Of a stretch of 5,106 nt of DNA, positions 1-5,106 are shown in pieces; position 1 is the first letter of the stretch, and every line of letters begins with the position of its first letter. The notes beneath the pieces were generated by a model. That model was not told the origin of the DNA. It ran no database searches and saw only the letters and a list, made by a program, of their open reading frames with translations. The DNA is from Gammaproteobacteria bacterium (GTDB lineage Bacteria; Pseudomonadota; Gammaproteobacteria; Tenderiales; Tenderiaceae), in the NCBI GenBank assembly GCA_027001525.1, contig JALTMR010000147.1, positions 1 through 5,106 on the forward strand, in the 5' to 3' direction. The translations under genes were made by a program, and so were the position numbers.

Positions 1-97
1 CCTGACCGCCCCAGGCAACGATCCGCTCCAGCAGGGCCTTGACCTTGACTGCCCCGCAGTGGGGATGACACTTGATGAGAAATGGTTGTACGGCCAT
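1..97 (-). CDS. Partial unidentified protein, N-terminal 32 residues, running off the window start
   Basis: An open - strand frame begins at an ATG (complement of 95-97) and stays open to the window edge, giving 32 residues that start MAVQPFLIKC. An in-frame TAA lies upstream near 122-124, so the start must be this ATG or a GTG four codons earlier. An AGGAG sits about 11 bases ahead of the ATG, rather far for a ribosome site. The visible part has a small Cys/His cluster, KCHPHC, at residues 9-14, followed by a helix-like stretch. I do not recognise a family. If real, it is divergent from the flagellar operon and shares its upstream region. A + strand frame is also open from 2 to 106 with similar third-position GC, so the strand choice is uncertain. 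That alternative would be the C-terminus of an upstream gene. Confidence 0.4.
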   Translation of the reverse strand, partial: MAVQPFLIKCHPHCGAVKVKALLERIVAWGGQ

Positions 98-314
98 GAG
101 CGCTGACACTCCTGCAAGCCTTTATGGATCTCCCTTCCCTTTGAGCATGGCTTTCAGTACCCCTGCATTCAATGAGTGAAACTACGTAGCCGTCTGCAGC
201 ACGTTTCCTGTGACGGTGCGGGCTGTATTGGCAGGTGCCTGAAAGGCGTCGTGGGGCGCTGCGGTTTATAGTCAATATCTCGTCGTTTCGGTTTTGTATC
301 TCTGTAACCTTCTG

Positions 315-333
315 AAAAATAGCGTCTATTTTT
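315..333. repeat. Perfect 8-bp inverted repeat abutting the -24 element
   Basis: AAAAATAG and CTATTTTT flank a CGT centre, and two further T residues lead directly into the promoter's TTGGC. The symmetry is perfect over eight bases per arm. The stem has one G-C pair per arm, so as RNA it would be a weak hairpin. As DNA, the A-run and T-run could be a curved or UP-like element, or a protein site just upstream of -24. The symmetry is seen directly; any function is inference. Confidence 0.5.
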
Positions 334-350
334 TTGGCATGTGGATTGCT
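334..350 (+). promoter_or_regulatory. Sigma-54 (RpoN) -24/-12 promoter of the fliL operon
   Basis: The sequence TTGGCATGTGGATTGCT matches the consensus YTGGCACG-N4-TTGCW at every defined base except one (T for C at 340). The essential GG (336-337) and GC (348-349) are exactly ten bases apart. A start site is predicted near 361, leaving an untranslated leader of about 44 bases before the fliL ATG at 405. The fliL ribosome site AAGGTG (392-397) falls inside this leader. Known biology: in Pseudomonas and Vibrio many basal-body operons need RpoN plus an activator of the FleQ/FlrA or FlrC type. Inference: the whole operon here is controlled that way. Confidence 0.8.
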
Positions 351-404
351 GTGACTACCTCCAGCAAATGGTCATGGTGATTTCTTGGGAAAAGGTGAAC
401 AGTG

Positions 405-920
405 ATGGCTGAAGAGAAAGAGCAGGAAGGAAAAAAGAAGAAGAGCCCCCTGGTATTGATTCTGGTGGTGGTTCTTTTGCTCGCCGGCAGCGTGGGCGGC
501 ACGCTCTACTTTATGGGCTTTTTTAACCCCCCTGCTGAGGGTGATGCGGGGCATGAAGAGGCCGCGGGTGCGCAGGACGGGCACCACGACGGTGGCCATG
601 TGGAGCTGATCTATTACACCTTTGAACAACCCTTCACGGTTAATTTTCAGACGGAGTCCGGCCTGCGTTTTCTGCAGGTGAATATGGACGCGGCGGCGCA
701 GAGCCAGGCGGATATTGATGGCCTGATCAAACACATGCCGGTGGTGAGAAACAAACTGATTTTTCTGCTGGGCAACCAGACGTACGAGCAGCTGATTACC
801 CGCCAGGGCAAGGAAAAACTTCGCCAGGAGATACTCAAGGCCATTCAGGACGTCCTGGAAGAACGTACGGGTTCGCCCGGGGTTGAAGAGGTCTTTTTCA
901 CCAGCTTCGTTATTCAGTGA
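405..920 (+). CDS. fliL: Flagellar basal body-associated protein FliL
   Basis: FliL is a single-pass inner-membrane protein that sits by the motor stator and supports torque and stator engagement in several bacteria. The 171-residue product has a short charged cytoplasmic start with KKKK at residues 10-13, one membrane segment at about 15-37, and a periplasmic linker rich in Gly, His, Asp and Glu (45-67). The conserved FliL domain follows from about 69 to the end, closing with the family-typical FFTSFVIQ. The ATG at 405 is preferred over the GTG directly before it (402), because AAGGTG lies seven bases upstream of the ATG. It is the first gene of the operon, under the sigma-54 promoter, and its stop is ten bases before fliM. 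Length and architecture are normal for the family; the His-rich linker is the only unusual part. Confidence 0.95.
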   Translation: MAEEKEQEGKKKKSPLVLILVVVLLLAGSVGGTLYFMGFFNPPAEGDAGHEEAAGAQDGHHDGGHVELIYYTFEQPFTVNFQTESGLRFLQVNMDAAAQSQADIDGLIKHMPVVRNKLIFLLGNQTYEQLITRQGKEKLRQEILKAIQDVLEERTGSPGVEEVFFTSFVIQ

Positions 921-930
921 GATAACGGCA

Positions 931-1941
931 ATGTCAGTTAACGATCTGCTTTCACAAGACGAAATTGATGCGCTGTTACACGGCGTTGATGATGGTGATG
1001 TCGAAACAGAAGAGGAGATTTTTGACGGTGAGGCGCGTAATTACGACTTCACCAGCCAGGACCGCATCGTTCGCGGTCGTATGCCGACGCTGGAGATGAT
1101 CAACGAGCGCTTTGCCCGCTATTTTCGCACCAGTCTGTTTAACATGTTGCGCCGCACGCCGGAGATTGCGGTGGGCGGGGTGCAGATGCTCAAGTTTGCC
1201 GAGTATGTGCATAGTCTGTTTGTGCCCACCAGTTTGAATCTGGTCAAGGTGCCACCGCTGCGCGGTACGGCGCTCTTCGTGTTCGATCCGAAACTGGTGT
1301 TCATTCTCGTCGATAACTTTTTTGGCGGCAGCGGCAAGTTCTACAACAAGATCGAAGGGCGCGAATTTACCCAGACGGAAAACCGCATTATCGAAAAGAT
1401 GCTGGAGCTTGTTTTTTCCGACATGAAGCAGGCCTGGGAGCCGGTGCTGGGGCTGGAGTTCGAGTACCAGAATTCAGAGGTCAACCCTCACTTTGCCAAT
1501 ATCGTCAGCCCCACGGAGGTGGTGGTGGTGAGTACGTTTCATGTTGAGCTGGACGGTGGCGGCGGCGATATCCACGTCACCATTCCCTACTCAATGATGG
1601 AGCCGATTCGTGAGTTGCTGGACGCCGGCACAGTGAGTGACCGTACCTCGGTTGATGAGCGCTGGAGCACCTCGCTAAAAGAGGATATCAAGGATGCTGA
1701 CATCGCCGTAAAAAGTACCCTCGGTGAGGTGTTGCTCAGTTTGCGCGACATTCTGGAGATGAAGGAAGGAGACATTATTCCGTTTGAATTTCCGGAGGAG
1801 GTGTTGCTGACGACTGAAGATGACATTCCCATGTTTCGCGGGGTGTTCGGCGTCAGTCAGGGCAACAATGCCATCAAGATAAAGTCCCCCGTTAAAAACA
1901 CCGTGCAGGTTACGAATGTTTTAGGAGAGAGTCATGAGTGA
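931..1941 (+). CDS. fliM: Flagellar motor switch protein FliM
   Basis: FliM is the C-ring switch protein that receives CheY-P and, with FliG and FliN, sets the direction of rotation. The 336-residue product has all expected parts. The N-terminal CheY-binding peptide LLSQDEIDALL is at residues 6-16. A CheC-like middle domain spans roughly 47-240 with the FliG-contact GGSG at 132-135. A C-terminal SpoA domain lies at about 254-328 and pairs with FliN. Length matches the usual 330-340. The frame is open upstream to an ATG at 883, but that would overlap fliL and add residues ahead of the conserved MSVNDLLSQ start, so 931 is chosen. The ribosome site ahead of it is weak. The 3' end overlaps fliN by eight bases, which suggests translational coupling. 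No damage is visible. Confidence 0.97.
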   Translation: MSVNDLLSQDEIDALLHGVDDGDVETEEEIFDGEARNYDFTSQDRIVRGRMPTLEMINERFARYFRTSLFNMLRRTPEIAVGGVQMLKFAEYVHSLFVPTSLNLVKVPPLRGTALFVFDPKLVFILVDNFFGGSGKFYNKIEGREFTQTENRIIEKMLELVFSDMKQAWEPVLGLEFEYQNSEVNPHFANIVSPTEVVVVSTFHVELDGGGGDIHVTIPYSMMEPIRELLDAGTVSDRTSVDERWSTSLKEDIKDADIAVKSTLGEVLLSLRDILEMKEGDIIPFEFPEEVLLTTEDDIPMFRGVFGVSQGNNAIKIKSPVKNTVQVTNVLGESHE

Positions 1942-2317
1942 AGATCAAGTCAACCCTGACGACATCTTGGATGACGCGCAAGAGAGCGGCGGCGGTGACG
2001 CCGATGACTGGGCCGCCGCCATGGCCGAACAGGCCGATGCCGAGGCGGCGCCGCTGGAAGAGTTGCACGATGAGGGCGGGGGCTTTGGCGTCGCGGACGA
2101 CGGCAACCTGGATATGATTCTCGATATTCCTGTGACCATTTCGATGGAGATTGGCCGCACCAATATTCCCATCCGCAACCTGCTGCAACTGAACCAGGGC
2201 TCGGTGGTGGAGCTGGACCGTTTGGCCGGCGAACCGATGCCGAGGCGGCGCCGCTGGAAGAGTTGCATGATGAGGGCGGGGGCTTTGGCGTCGCGGACGA
2301 CGGCAACCTGGATATGA
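1934..2317 (+). CDS. fliN: Flagellar motor switch protein FliN, 5' reading, frameshifted by an internal duplication
   Basis: FliN forms the base of the C-ring and helps dock the FliH-FliI export ATPase. The start is well supported: AGGAG at 1923-1927 lies six bases before the ATG, and the gene overlaps fliM by eight bases. Residues 1-102 are ordinary FliN. They comprise an acidic N-terminus, a conserved DDWAAAMAEQ helix at 24-33 (compare DDLWAEALSEQ in E. coli FliN), and the first part of the SpoA domain through LAGEPM. At 2240 the reading enters the second copy of a 200-bp tandem duplication out of frame. It adds 25 unrelated, Arg-rich residues and stops at TGA 2315-2317. The 127-residue product lacks the end of SpoA and would probably not fold. 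Deleting one repeat unit gives a continuous 141-residue FliN ending at 2559, close to the 137 of E. coli. Real lesion or assembly error cannot be settled here. Confidence 0.85.
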   Translation: MSEDQVNPDDILDDAQESGGGDADDWAAAMAEQADAEAAPLEELHDEGGGFGVADDGNLDMILDIPVTISMEIGRTNIPIRNLLQLNQGSVVELDRLAGEPMPRRRRWKSCMMRAGALASRTTATWI

Positions 2318-2433
2318 TTCTCGATATTCCGGTGACCATTTCGATGGAGATCGGCCGCACCAATATTCCCATCCGCAACCTGCTGCAACTGAACCAGGGC
2401 TCGGTGGTGGAGCTGGACCGTTTGGCCGGCGAA
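2034..2433 (+). repeat. Two tandem direct copies of a 200-bp fliN segment
   Basis: Copy 1 is 2034-2233 and copy 2 is 2234-2433, with an exact 200-base offset and no spacer. They agree at 197 of 200 positions. The differences are 2068/2268 (C/T), 2131/2331 (T/G) and 2152/2352 (T/C). The 6-bp ccgatg occurs at 2034, 2234 and 2434, that is, at both outer edges and at the junction; bases beyond those six differ. This is the signature expected if the duplication joined two ccgatg sites flanking a single-copy segment. Since 200 leaves a remainder of two on division by three, the fliN frame is lost at the junction. Confidence 0.97.
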
Positions 2434-2559
2434 CCGATGGATGTGCTGGTGAACGGAACGTTGATCGCTCACGGTGAAGTCGTGGTGGTCAATGAGAAGT
2501 TCGGTATTCGTCTTACGGACGTTATCAGCGCCGCAGAACGCATCAAGAGGCTGAAGTAG
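2263..2559 (+). CDS. fliN: FliN C-terminal part (complete SpoA domain) downstream of the frameshift
   Basis: This frame corresponds to residues 44-141 of the restored FliN and carries an entire SpoA domain, from NLDMILDIPV through NQGSVVELDRLAGEPMDVLV to the terminal ISAAERIKRLK. It lacks the N-terminal acidic region and the DDWAAAMAEQ helix. The first possible start is TTG at 2263, but GGAAG sits only two bases before it, too close for good initiation. A second candidate is the ATG at 2314, which overlaps the stop of the upstream frame as ATGA and would give 81 residues covering the SpoA core. If the duplication is real, an internal start could still supply a short FliN. If it is an assembly error, this is simply the 3' half of one intact gene. 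fliO begins nine bases downstream. Confidence 0.8.
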   Translation: MHDEGGGFGVADDGNLDMILDIPVTISMEIGRTNIPIRNLLQLNQGSVVELDRLAGEPMDVLVNGTLIAHGEVVVVNEKFGIRLTDVISAAERIKRLK

Positions 2560-2568
2560 GGGCGTCCC

Positions 2569-3003
2569 ATGAAACGTTACTCGCCACTCATACTCTGCCT
2601 TGTGATCAGTGATCTGTTCGCCGACGAAGGCGTGCCCGCGGCATTGGCAAAAACAGCGATTGAACCGGGCACAACGGATCAGCTACTCAAGGTGACCCTC
2701 GGCCTGGGAGTGATTGTCGGACTTATCTTTCTCGTGGCCTGGGCGGTCAAGCGCATGGGCTATATGCAGTTTGGCGGGAATGATCAGTTCAAAGTGGTCT
2801 CCAGCCTGGCGGTGGGGCAGCGGGAACGGTTGATTGTGGTTGAGGTGGGTAAGGAGCAGATTCTGGTGGGGGTGGCACCGGGCCGCATCAATAAAATTCA
2901 TCATCTCAGTGAGCACATTGAAACGGCGAACAGGGCCCCGGCCCCCGCCACATTGTTTGCCAGCAAGCTCAAGCAAGCGCTCAACAACCGGGCCTCGTCA
3001 TGA
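2569..3003 (+). CDS. fliO: Flagellar biosynthetic protein FliO
   Basis: FliO is a small inner-membrane protein that helps FliP assemble into its ring during construction of the export gate; it is poorly conserved across flagellated bacteria. The 144-residue product starts with a hydrophobic, signal-like segment (about 5-18, possible cleavage after A18). A short periplasmic stretch follows, then a membrane helix at about 42-60 followed by KR. The cytoplasmic domain contains the recognisable pattern [19 protein letters not shown] and then [10 protein letters not shown], typical of FliO. The start at 2569 is backed by AGGGG at 2558-2562. The gene lies nine bases after fliN and its stop overlaps the fliP ATG in an ATGA, so translation of the two is probably coupled. 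Identification rests on both sequence and position. Confidence 0.92.
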   Translation: MKRYSPLILCLVISDLFADEGVPAALAKTAIEPGTTDQLLKVTLGLGVIVGLIFLVAWAVKRMGYMQFGGNDQFKVVSSLAVGQRERLIVVEVGKEQILVGVAPGRINKIHHLSEHIETANRAPAPATLFASKLKQALNNRASS

Positions 3004-3743
3004 AGCGCCTGATTGTTATTGCGTTGTTGTTGCTGATTCTGCCCGGCATTGCCCTGGCCGAGCCGGGGCTGAACGCCCTCTCCATGAAGGTCAATCCCGA
3101 CGGCACGGAAACCTATTCGCTCAGCCTGCAAGTGCTGGTGTTGATGACGTTGATGTCATTTCTGCCCGCCATGTTGCTGACCATGACCAGTTTTGCCCGC
3201 ATCATTATCGTGCTTGCCCTGCTGCGTCAGGCCATGGGCACCATGTCCACGCCCACCAACCAGATCTTGCTGGGGCTGGCGCTGTTTCTGACGTTCTTTG
3301 TGATGAAGCCGGTGCTGGATCAGTCATACACCCGCGCCGTCGAACCCTATATGAACGAGCAGATGTCGTCCGACGTTGCGCTGCAAGAGGTGCTGGTTCC
3401 CTTTCGCCATTTCATGATGAATCAGGTGCGCGAAACGGATATCGCTCTGTTTGCTGATCTGTCGGGGGAGGATGTGCAGCAGTACACCGCCGAGTCGGTG
3501 CCGCTGGCAGTGTTGTTGCCGGCCTTTATCACCAGCGAACTGAAAACAGCGTTCCAGATCGGCTTTATGATTTTTATCCCCTTTCTCATTATCGATCTGG
3601 TGGTGGCCAGCGTCCTGATGGCCATGGGGATGATGATGCTGTCGCCGCTGATTGTCTCTCTGCCGTTCAAAATCATGCTGTTTGTGATGGTGGATGGCTG
3701 GGTGTTGATTGTCGGAACGCTGGCGTCGAGTTTTTATGTGTAG
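3000..3743 (+). CDS. fliP: Flagellar export gate protein FliP
   Basis: FliP is the main subunit of the FliP-FliQ-FliR channel of the flagellar type III export apparatus. The product has 247 residues, against 245 in E. coli. A cleavable signal peptide (residues 1-20, ending ALA before EP) is typical for FliP. Membrane segments lie near 43-62, 88-104, 184-206 and 220-243. Signature stretches include [17 protein letters not shown] (64-80), [11 protein letters not shown] (92-102) and [14 protein letters not shown] (176-189). The cluster MGMMML (209-214) corresponds to the methionine gasket that seals the closed pore in Salmonella FliP. The ATG overlaps the fliO stop by four bases with no strong ribosome site of its own, pointing to coupling. 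The gene looks intact. Confidence 0.97.
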   Translation: MKRLIVIALLLLILPGIALAEPGLNALSMKVNPDGTETYSLSLQVLVLMTLMSFLPAMLLTMTSFARIIIVLALLRQAMGTMSTPTNQILLGLALFLTFFVMKPVLDQSYTRAVEPYMNEQMSSDVALQEVLVPFRHFMMNQVRETDIALFADLSGEDVQQYTAESVPLAVLLPAFITSELKTAFQIGFMIFIPFLIIDLVVASVLMAMGMMMLSPLIVSLPFKIMLFVMVDGWVLIVGTLASSFYV

Positions 3744-3761
3744 CGCAACAGGGGGTTCGTT

Positions 3762-4031
3762 ATGACGCCGGATACAGTGATAGGCATCGCCCGCCATGCG
3801 CTGGAGATTACCATCATCATGGTGTCGGTGATTCTCCTGCCGGCACTGGCGGTGGGGTTGTTGGTGGCGGTGTTTCAGGCGGCGACGCAGGTCAATGAAA
3901 CCACGCTGTCGTTTATCCCCAAATTACTGACCACGTTTGCTGTATTGATCTATGCCGGGCCGTGGCTGCTGCGGGTGATTATGGAGTACATCACCGCGCT
4001 GTTTTCCGAAATACCCGGTGTCATCGGTTAA
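3762..4031 (+). CDS. fliQ: Flagellar export gate protein FliQ
   Basis: FliQ is the small two-helix subunit that wraps the FliP-FliR core of the export gate. The 89-residue product has the standard family length. It has two hydrophobic helices (about 15-37 and 53-75) separated by the signature FQAATQVNETTLSFIPK at 38-54. The start at 3762 has a strong AGGGGG (3750-3755) six bases upstream, and the gene follows fliP after 18 bases. The TAA stop shares its last A with an ATG at 4031. That ATG is not in the fliR frame and opens only a nine-codon reading. Nothing in the gene is abnormal. Confidence 0.97.
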   Translation: MTPDTVIGIARHALEITIIMVSVILLPALAVGLLVAVFQAATQVNETTLSFIPKLLTTFAVLIYAGPWLLRVIMEYITALFSEIPGVIG

Positions 4032-4046
4032 TGGCTCGCGCAGCGC

Positions 4047-4817
4047 ATGAGCATCAGTGAAGCACAGCTGCTGGAGTGGATTAGCGCCTTTCTGTTGCCT
4101 TTTTTTCGCGTTGCGGCCTTTGTCACCATCATCCCCATTTTCAGCATGAAGGCGGTGCCTGCCCAGATAAAACTCTTTCTCGCTCTCTGTATCACCGTCG
4201 CGGTGGCCCCCTCGTCCGATGTGCATGTTGGTGTGGATCCCGTGTCGCTACAGATGTTTCTCCTGATTGTGCAGCAAATTCTGGTGGGGCTGGTGATGGG
4301 CTTTGCGTTGCAGATTGTCTTTGCCGCCTTCGTCAACGCCGGTCAGTTGGTGGGGATGCAAATGGGTCTGGGGTTTGCGCAGATGATGGATCCGGCCACC
4401 GGCGTCAGTGTGCCGGTGGTGAGTCAGTTTTATAACCTCGTGGCCATTCTCATTTTTCTCTCCATGAACGGTCACCTGATCATGATCAGCCAGTTGGCCC
4501 AAAGTTTTCATGTCTTTCCTGTCGGTCAAACAATTGACCCTAAAAGTTTTTACGACATTGTGGAGTACGGCTTATGGGTGTTCAAAGGGGCGCTGATTAT
4601 GGCCCTGCCGGTGGTGATTTCTCTGTTGATGATCACCATGATCATGGGGGTGATTACCCGCGCCACGCCGCAGATGAATATCTTCGCCGTCGGTTTCTCC
4701 ATCTCCATCATCGGTGGCTTTGTCGTGATTTTTATGACGATGCAAAGCGCCGGTGAACAGATGATGGTGTTGATGAACCACAGCCTGGAGTTTATGGGCA
4801 GCGTGATGCTGCCCTAA
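4047..4817 (+). CDS. fliR: Flagellar export gate protein FliR
   Basis: FliR is the single-copy subunit that closes the FliP ring and continues the export-gate helix next to FlhB. The 256-residue product (E. coli 261) is strongly hydrophobic with about six membrane stretches. It opens with the family pattern LLEWISAFLLPFFRVAAF (8-25) and shows the central motif DPATGVSVPVVSQFYN (115-130). The start at 4047 gives the expected N-terminus, but no clear Shine-Dalgarno precedes it. Since fliQ ends only 15 bases earlier, initiation may depend on coupling. The frame is intact to TAA 4815-4817, and flhB starts six bases later. Confidence 0.96.
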   Translation: MSISEAQLLEWISAFLLPFFRVAAFVTIIPIFSMKAVPAQIKLFLALCITVAVAPSSDVHVGVDPVSLQMFLLIVQQILVGLVMGFALQIVFAAFVNAGQLVGMQMGLGFAQMMDPATGVSVPVVSQFYNLVAILIFLSMNGHLIMISQLAQSFHVFPVGQTIDPKSFYDIVEYGLWVFKGALIMALPVVISLLMITMIMGVITRATPQMNIFAVGFSISIIGGFVVIFMTMQSAGEQMMVLMNHSLEFMGSVMLP

Positions 4818-4823
4818 GGGCCT

Positions 4824-5106
4824 ATGGCAGAAGACAGCGGACAGGAACGCAGCGAAGAGCCGACGGAGAAGAAACTCCGTGAGTCCCGGGAAAAGGGGCA
4901 GATGGCGCGCTCGCGCGAGTTGACCACCACGGTGATGTTGATGAGTGCGGCGGCCTGCCTGTTGTTGTTCGGTGCCGGCATTGTGGAGGGGTTGATGGAG
5001 GTGATGGTCAAGGCGCTGAGCATGGAACGGGCAAAGGTGTTCGACACCCGCTACATGGTGCCCCTTTTTCTCGAAAGCGTTGCCCAAGGCATGTGGATTT
5101 TGATGC
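4824..5106 (+). CDS. flhB: Flagellar export apparatus protein FlhB, N-terminal part (truncated by window end)
   Basis: FlhB is the export-gate subunit whose cytoplasmic domain cleaves itself at an NPTH site and switches substrate class from rod-hook to filament. Only the first 94 residues are in the window, so the membrane bundle is incomplete and the NPTH site is not visible. The start carries the family hallmark ERSEEPTEKKLRESREKGQ (8-26), followed by MARSREL and the first hydrophobic helix (about 36-53). AAGGG at 4816-4820 lies three bases before the ATG, a close but usable spacing, and overlaps the fliR stop. Placement directly after fliR is the usual order. Family members are about 350-380 residues long. 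Confidence 0.96.
   Translation, partial: MAEDSGQERSEEPTEKKLRESREKGQMARSRELTTTVMLMSAAACLLLFGAGIVEGLMEVMVKALSMERAKVFDTRYMVPLFLESVAQGMWILM

Larger units (their letters stand above)
98..404. other. Non-coding regulatory region upstream of fliL
   Basis: No convincing gene lies in these 307 bases. Near the fliL end they hold a sigma-54-type promoter and an adjoining AT-rich inverted repeat, described separately. Smaller symmetric elements are CTACGTAG (182-189) and the overlapping GGCAGGTGCC/CAGGTGCCTG (230-241), with no assignable function. I found no sigma-70 promoter that I would defend on either strand, and no GC-rich hairpin with a T-run that would end transcription from the left. Confidence 0.6.

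Noticed and set aside
230..241. GGCAGGTGCC / CAGGTGCCTG symmetry, and TGGCAG as another sigma-54 -24 box
   Set aside because: The arms are only four bases. The position ten bases after the GG reads AA and not the required GC, so it fails as a sigma-54 promoter.
265..300. Possible sigma-70 -10 elements (TTTATA read as TATAAA on the - strand at 265-270; TGTATCTC on the + strand near 295)
   Set aside because: Neither has an acceptable -35 hexamer at 16-18 bases, so they are no better than expected in this stretch.
883..930. Upstream extension of FliM to the ATG at 883
   Set aside because: It would overlap the end of fliL and add 16 residues unlike any FliM N-terminus. The ATG at 931 begins directly before the conserved LLSQDEIDALL peptide.
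2034..2433. The fliN repeat as a mobile element or CRISPR-like array
   Set aside because: There are only two copies with no spacer, no terminal inverted repeats and no transposase, and each unit is ordinary fliN coding sequence. It is a simple tandem duplication.
1945..2472. Long - strand open frames across the fliN region (142 and 175 residues)
   Set aside because: They are antisense shadows of the GC-rich fliN duplication, show repeated low-complexity composition from the two copies, and resemble no protein family I know.
2834..3457. 207-residue + strand frame overlapping fliO and fliP
   Set aside because: It runs out of frame through two well-identified genes and is rich in Arg, His and Ala in the manner of a shifted reading. 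There is no ribosome site or recognisable motif.
4031..4060. ATG overlapping the fliQ stop (TAATG) as a possible fliR start or leader peptide
   Set aside because: It is 16 bases before the fliR ATG and out of frame with it, and encodes only nine codons before a TGA. The fliR start at 4047 gives the expected family N-terminus, so this looks like chance.

Overview
This window carries a conserved bacterial flagellar operon on the + strand: fliL, fliM, fliN, fliO, fliP, fliQ, fliR and the 5' part of flhB. The gene order, the protein lengths and a sigma-54-type promoter ahead of fliL resemble polarly flagellated gammaproteobacteria such as Pseudomonas and Vibrio. That placement is inferred from layout and protein character; no 16S gene or other marker is present.

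Layout. Positions 1-97 hold the probable 5' end of an unidentified gene on the - strand. Positions 98-404 are a roughly 300-base non-coding stretch. It contains a strong sigma-54 promoter match (334-350), a perfect 8-bp inverted repeat touching its -24 element (315-333), and a weak FleQ-like half site (about 271-284). From 405 to the window end the genes are almost back to back. Gaps are 6-18 bases, fliM/fliN overlap by 8 and fliO/fliP by 4, so one polycistronic message is expected.

The genes build two connected parts of the flagellar basal body. FliM and FliN form the C-ring switch that binds CheY-P and sets rotation direction. FliL is an inner-membrane protein working beside the stator. FliO, FliP, FliQ, FliR and FlhB are the assembly factor and membrane components of the flagellar type III export gate.

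The one clear anomaly is in fliN. A 200-bp segment is present twice in direct tandem (2034-2233 and 2234-2433), with a 6-bp ccgatg at every boundary. Because 200 is not a multiple of three, the duplication breaks the frame: the first reading ends at 2317 and the second half reads from inside copy 2 to 2559. Removing one copy restores a normal 141-residue FliN. The copies differ at only three bases, all synonymous third codon positions of the native frame. That pattern fits two functional alleles joined together, by misassembly of strain variants or by recombination, better than decay after duplication. I see no undescribed multi-gene system here; the fliN duplication and the fliL promoter architecture are the points worth checking.
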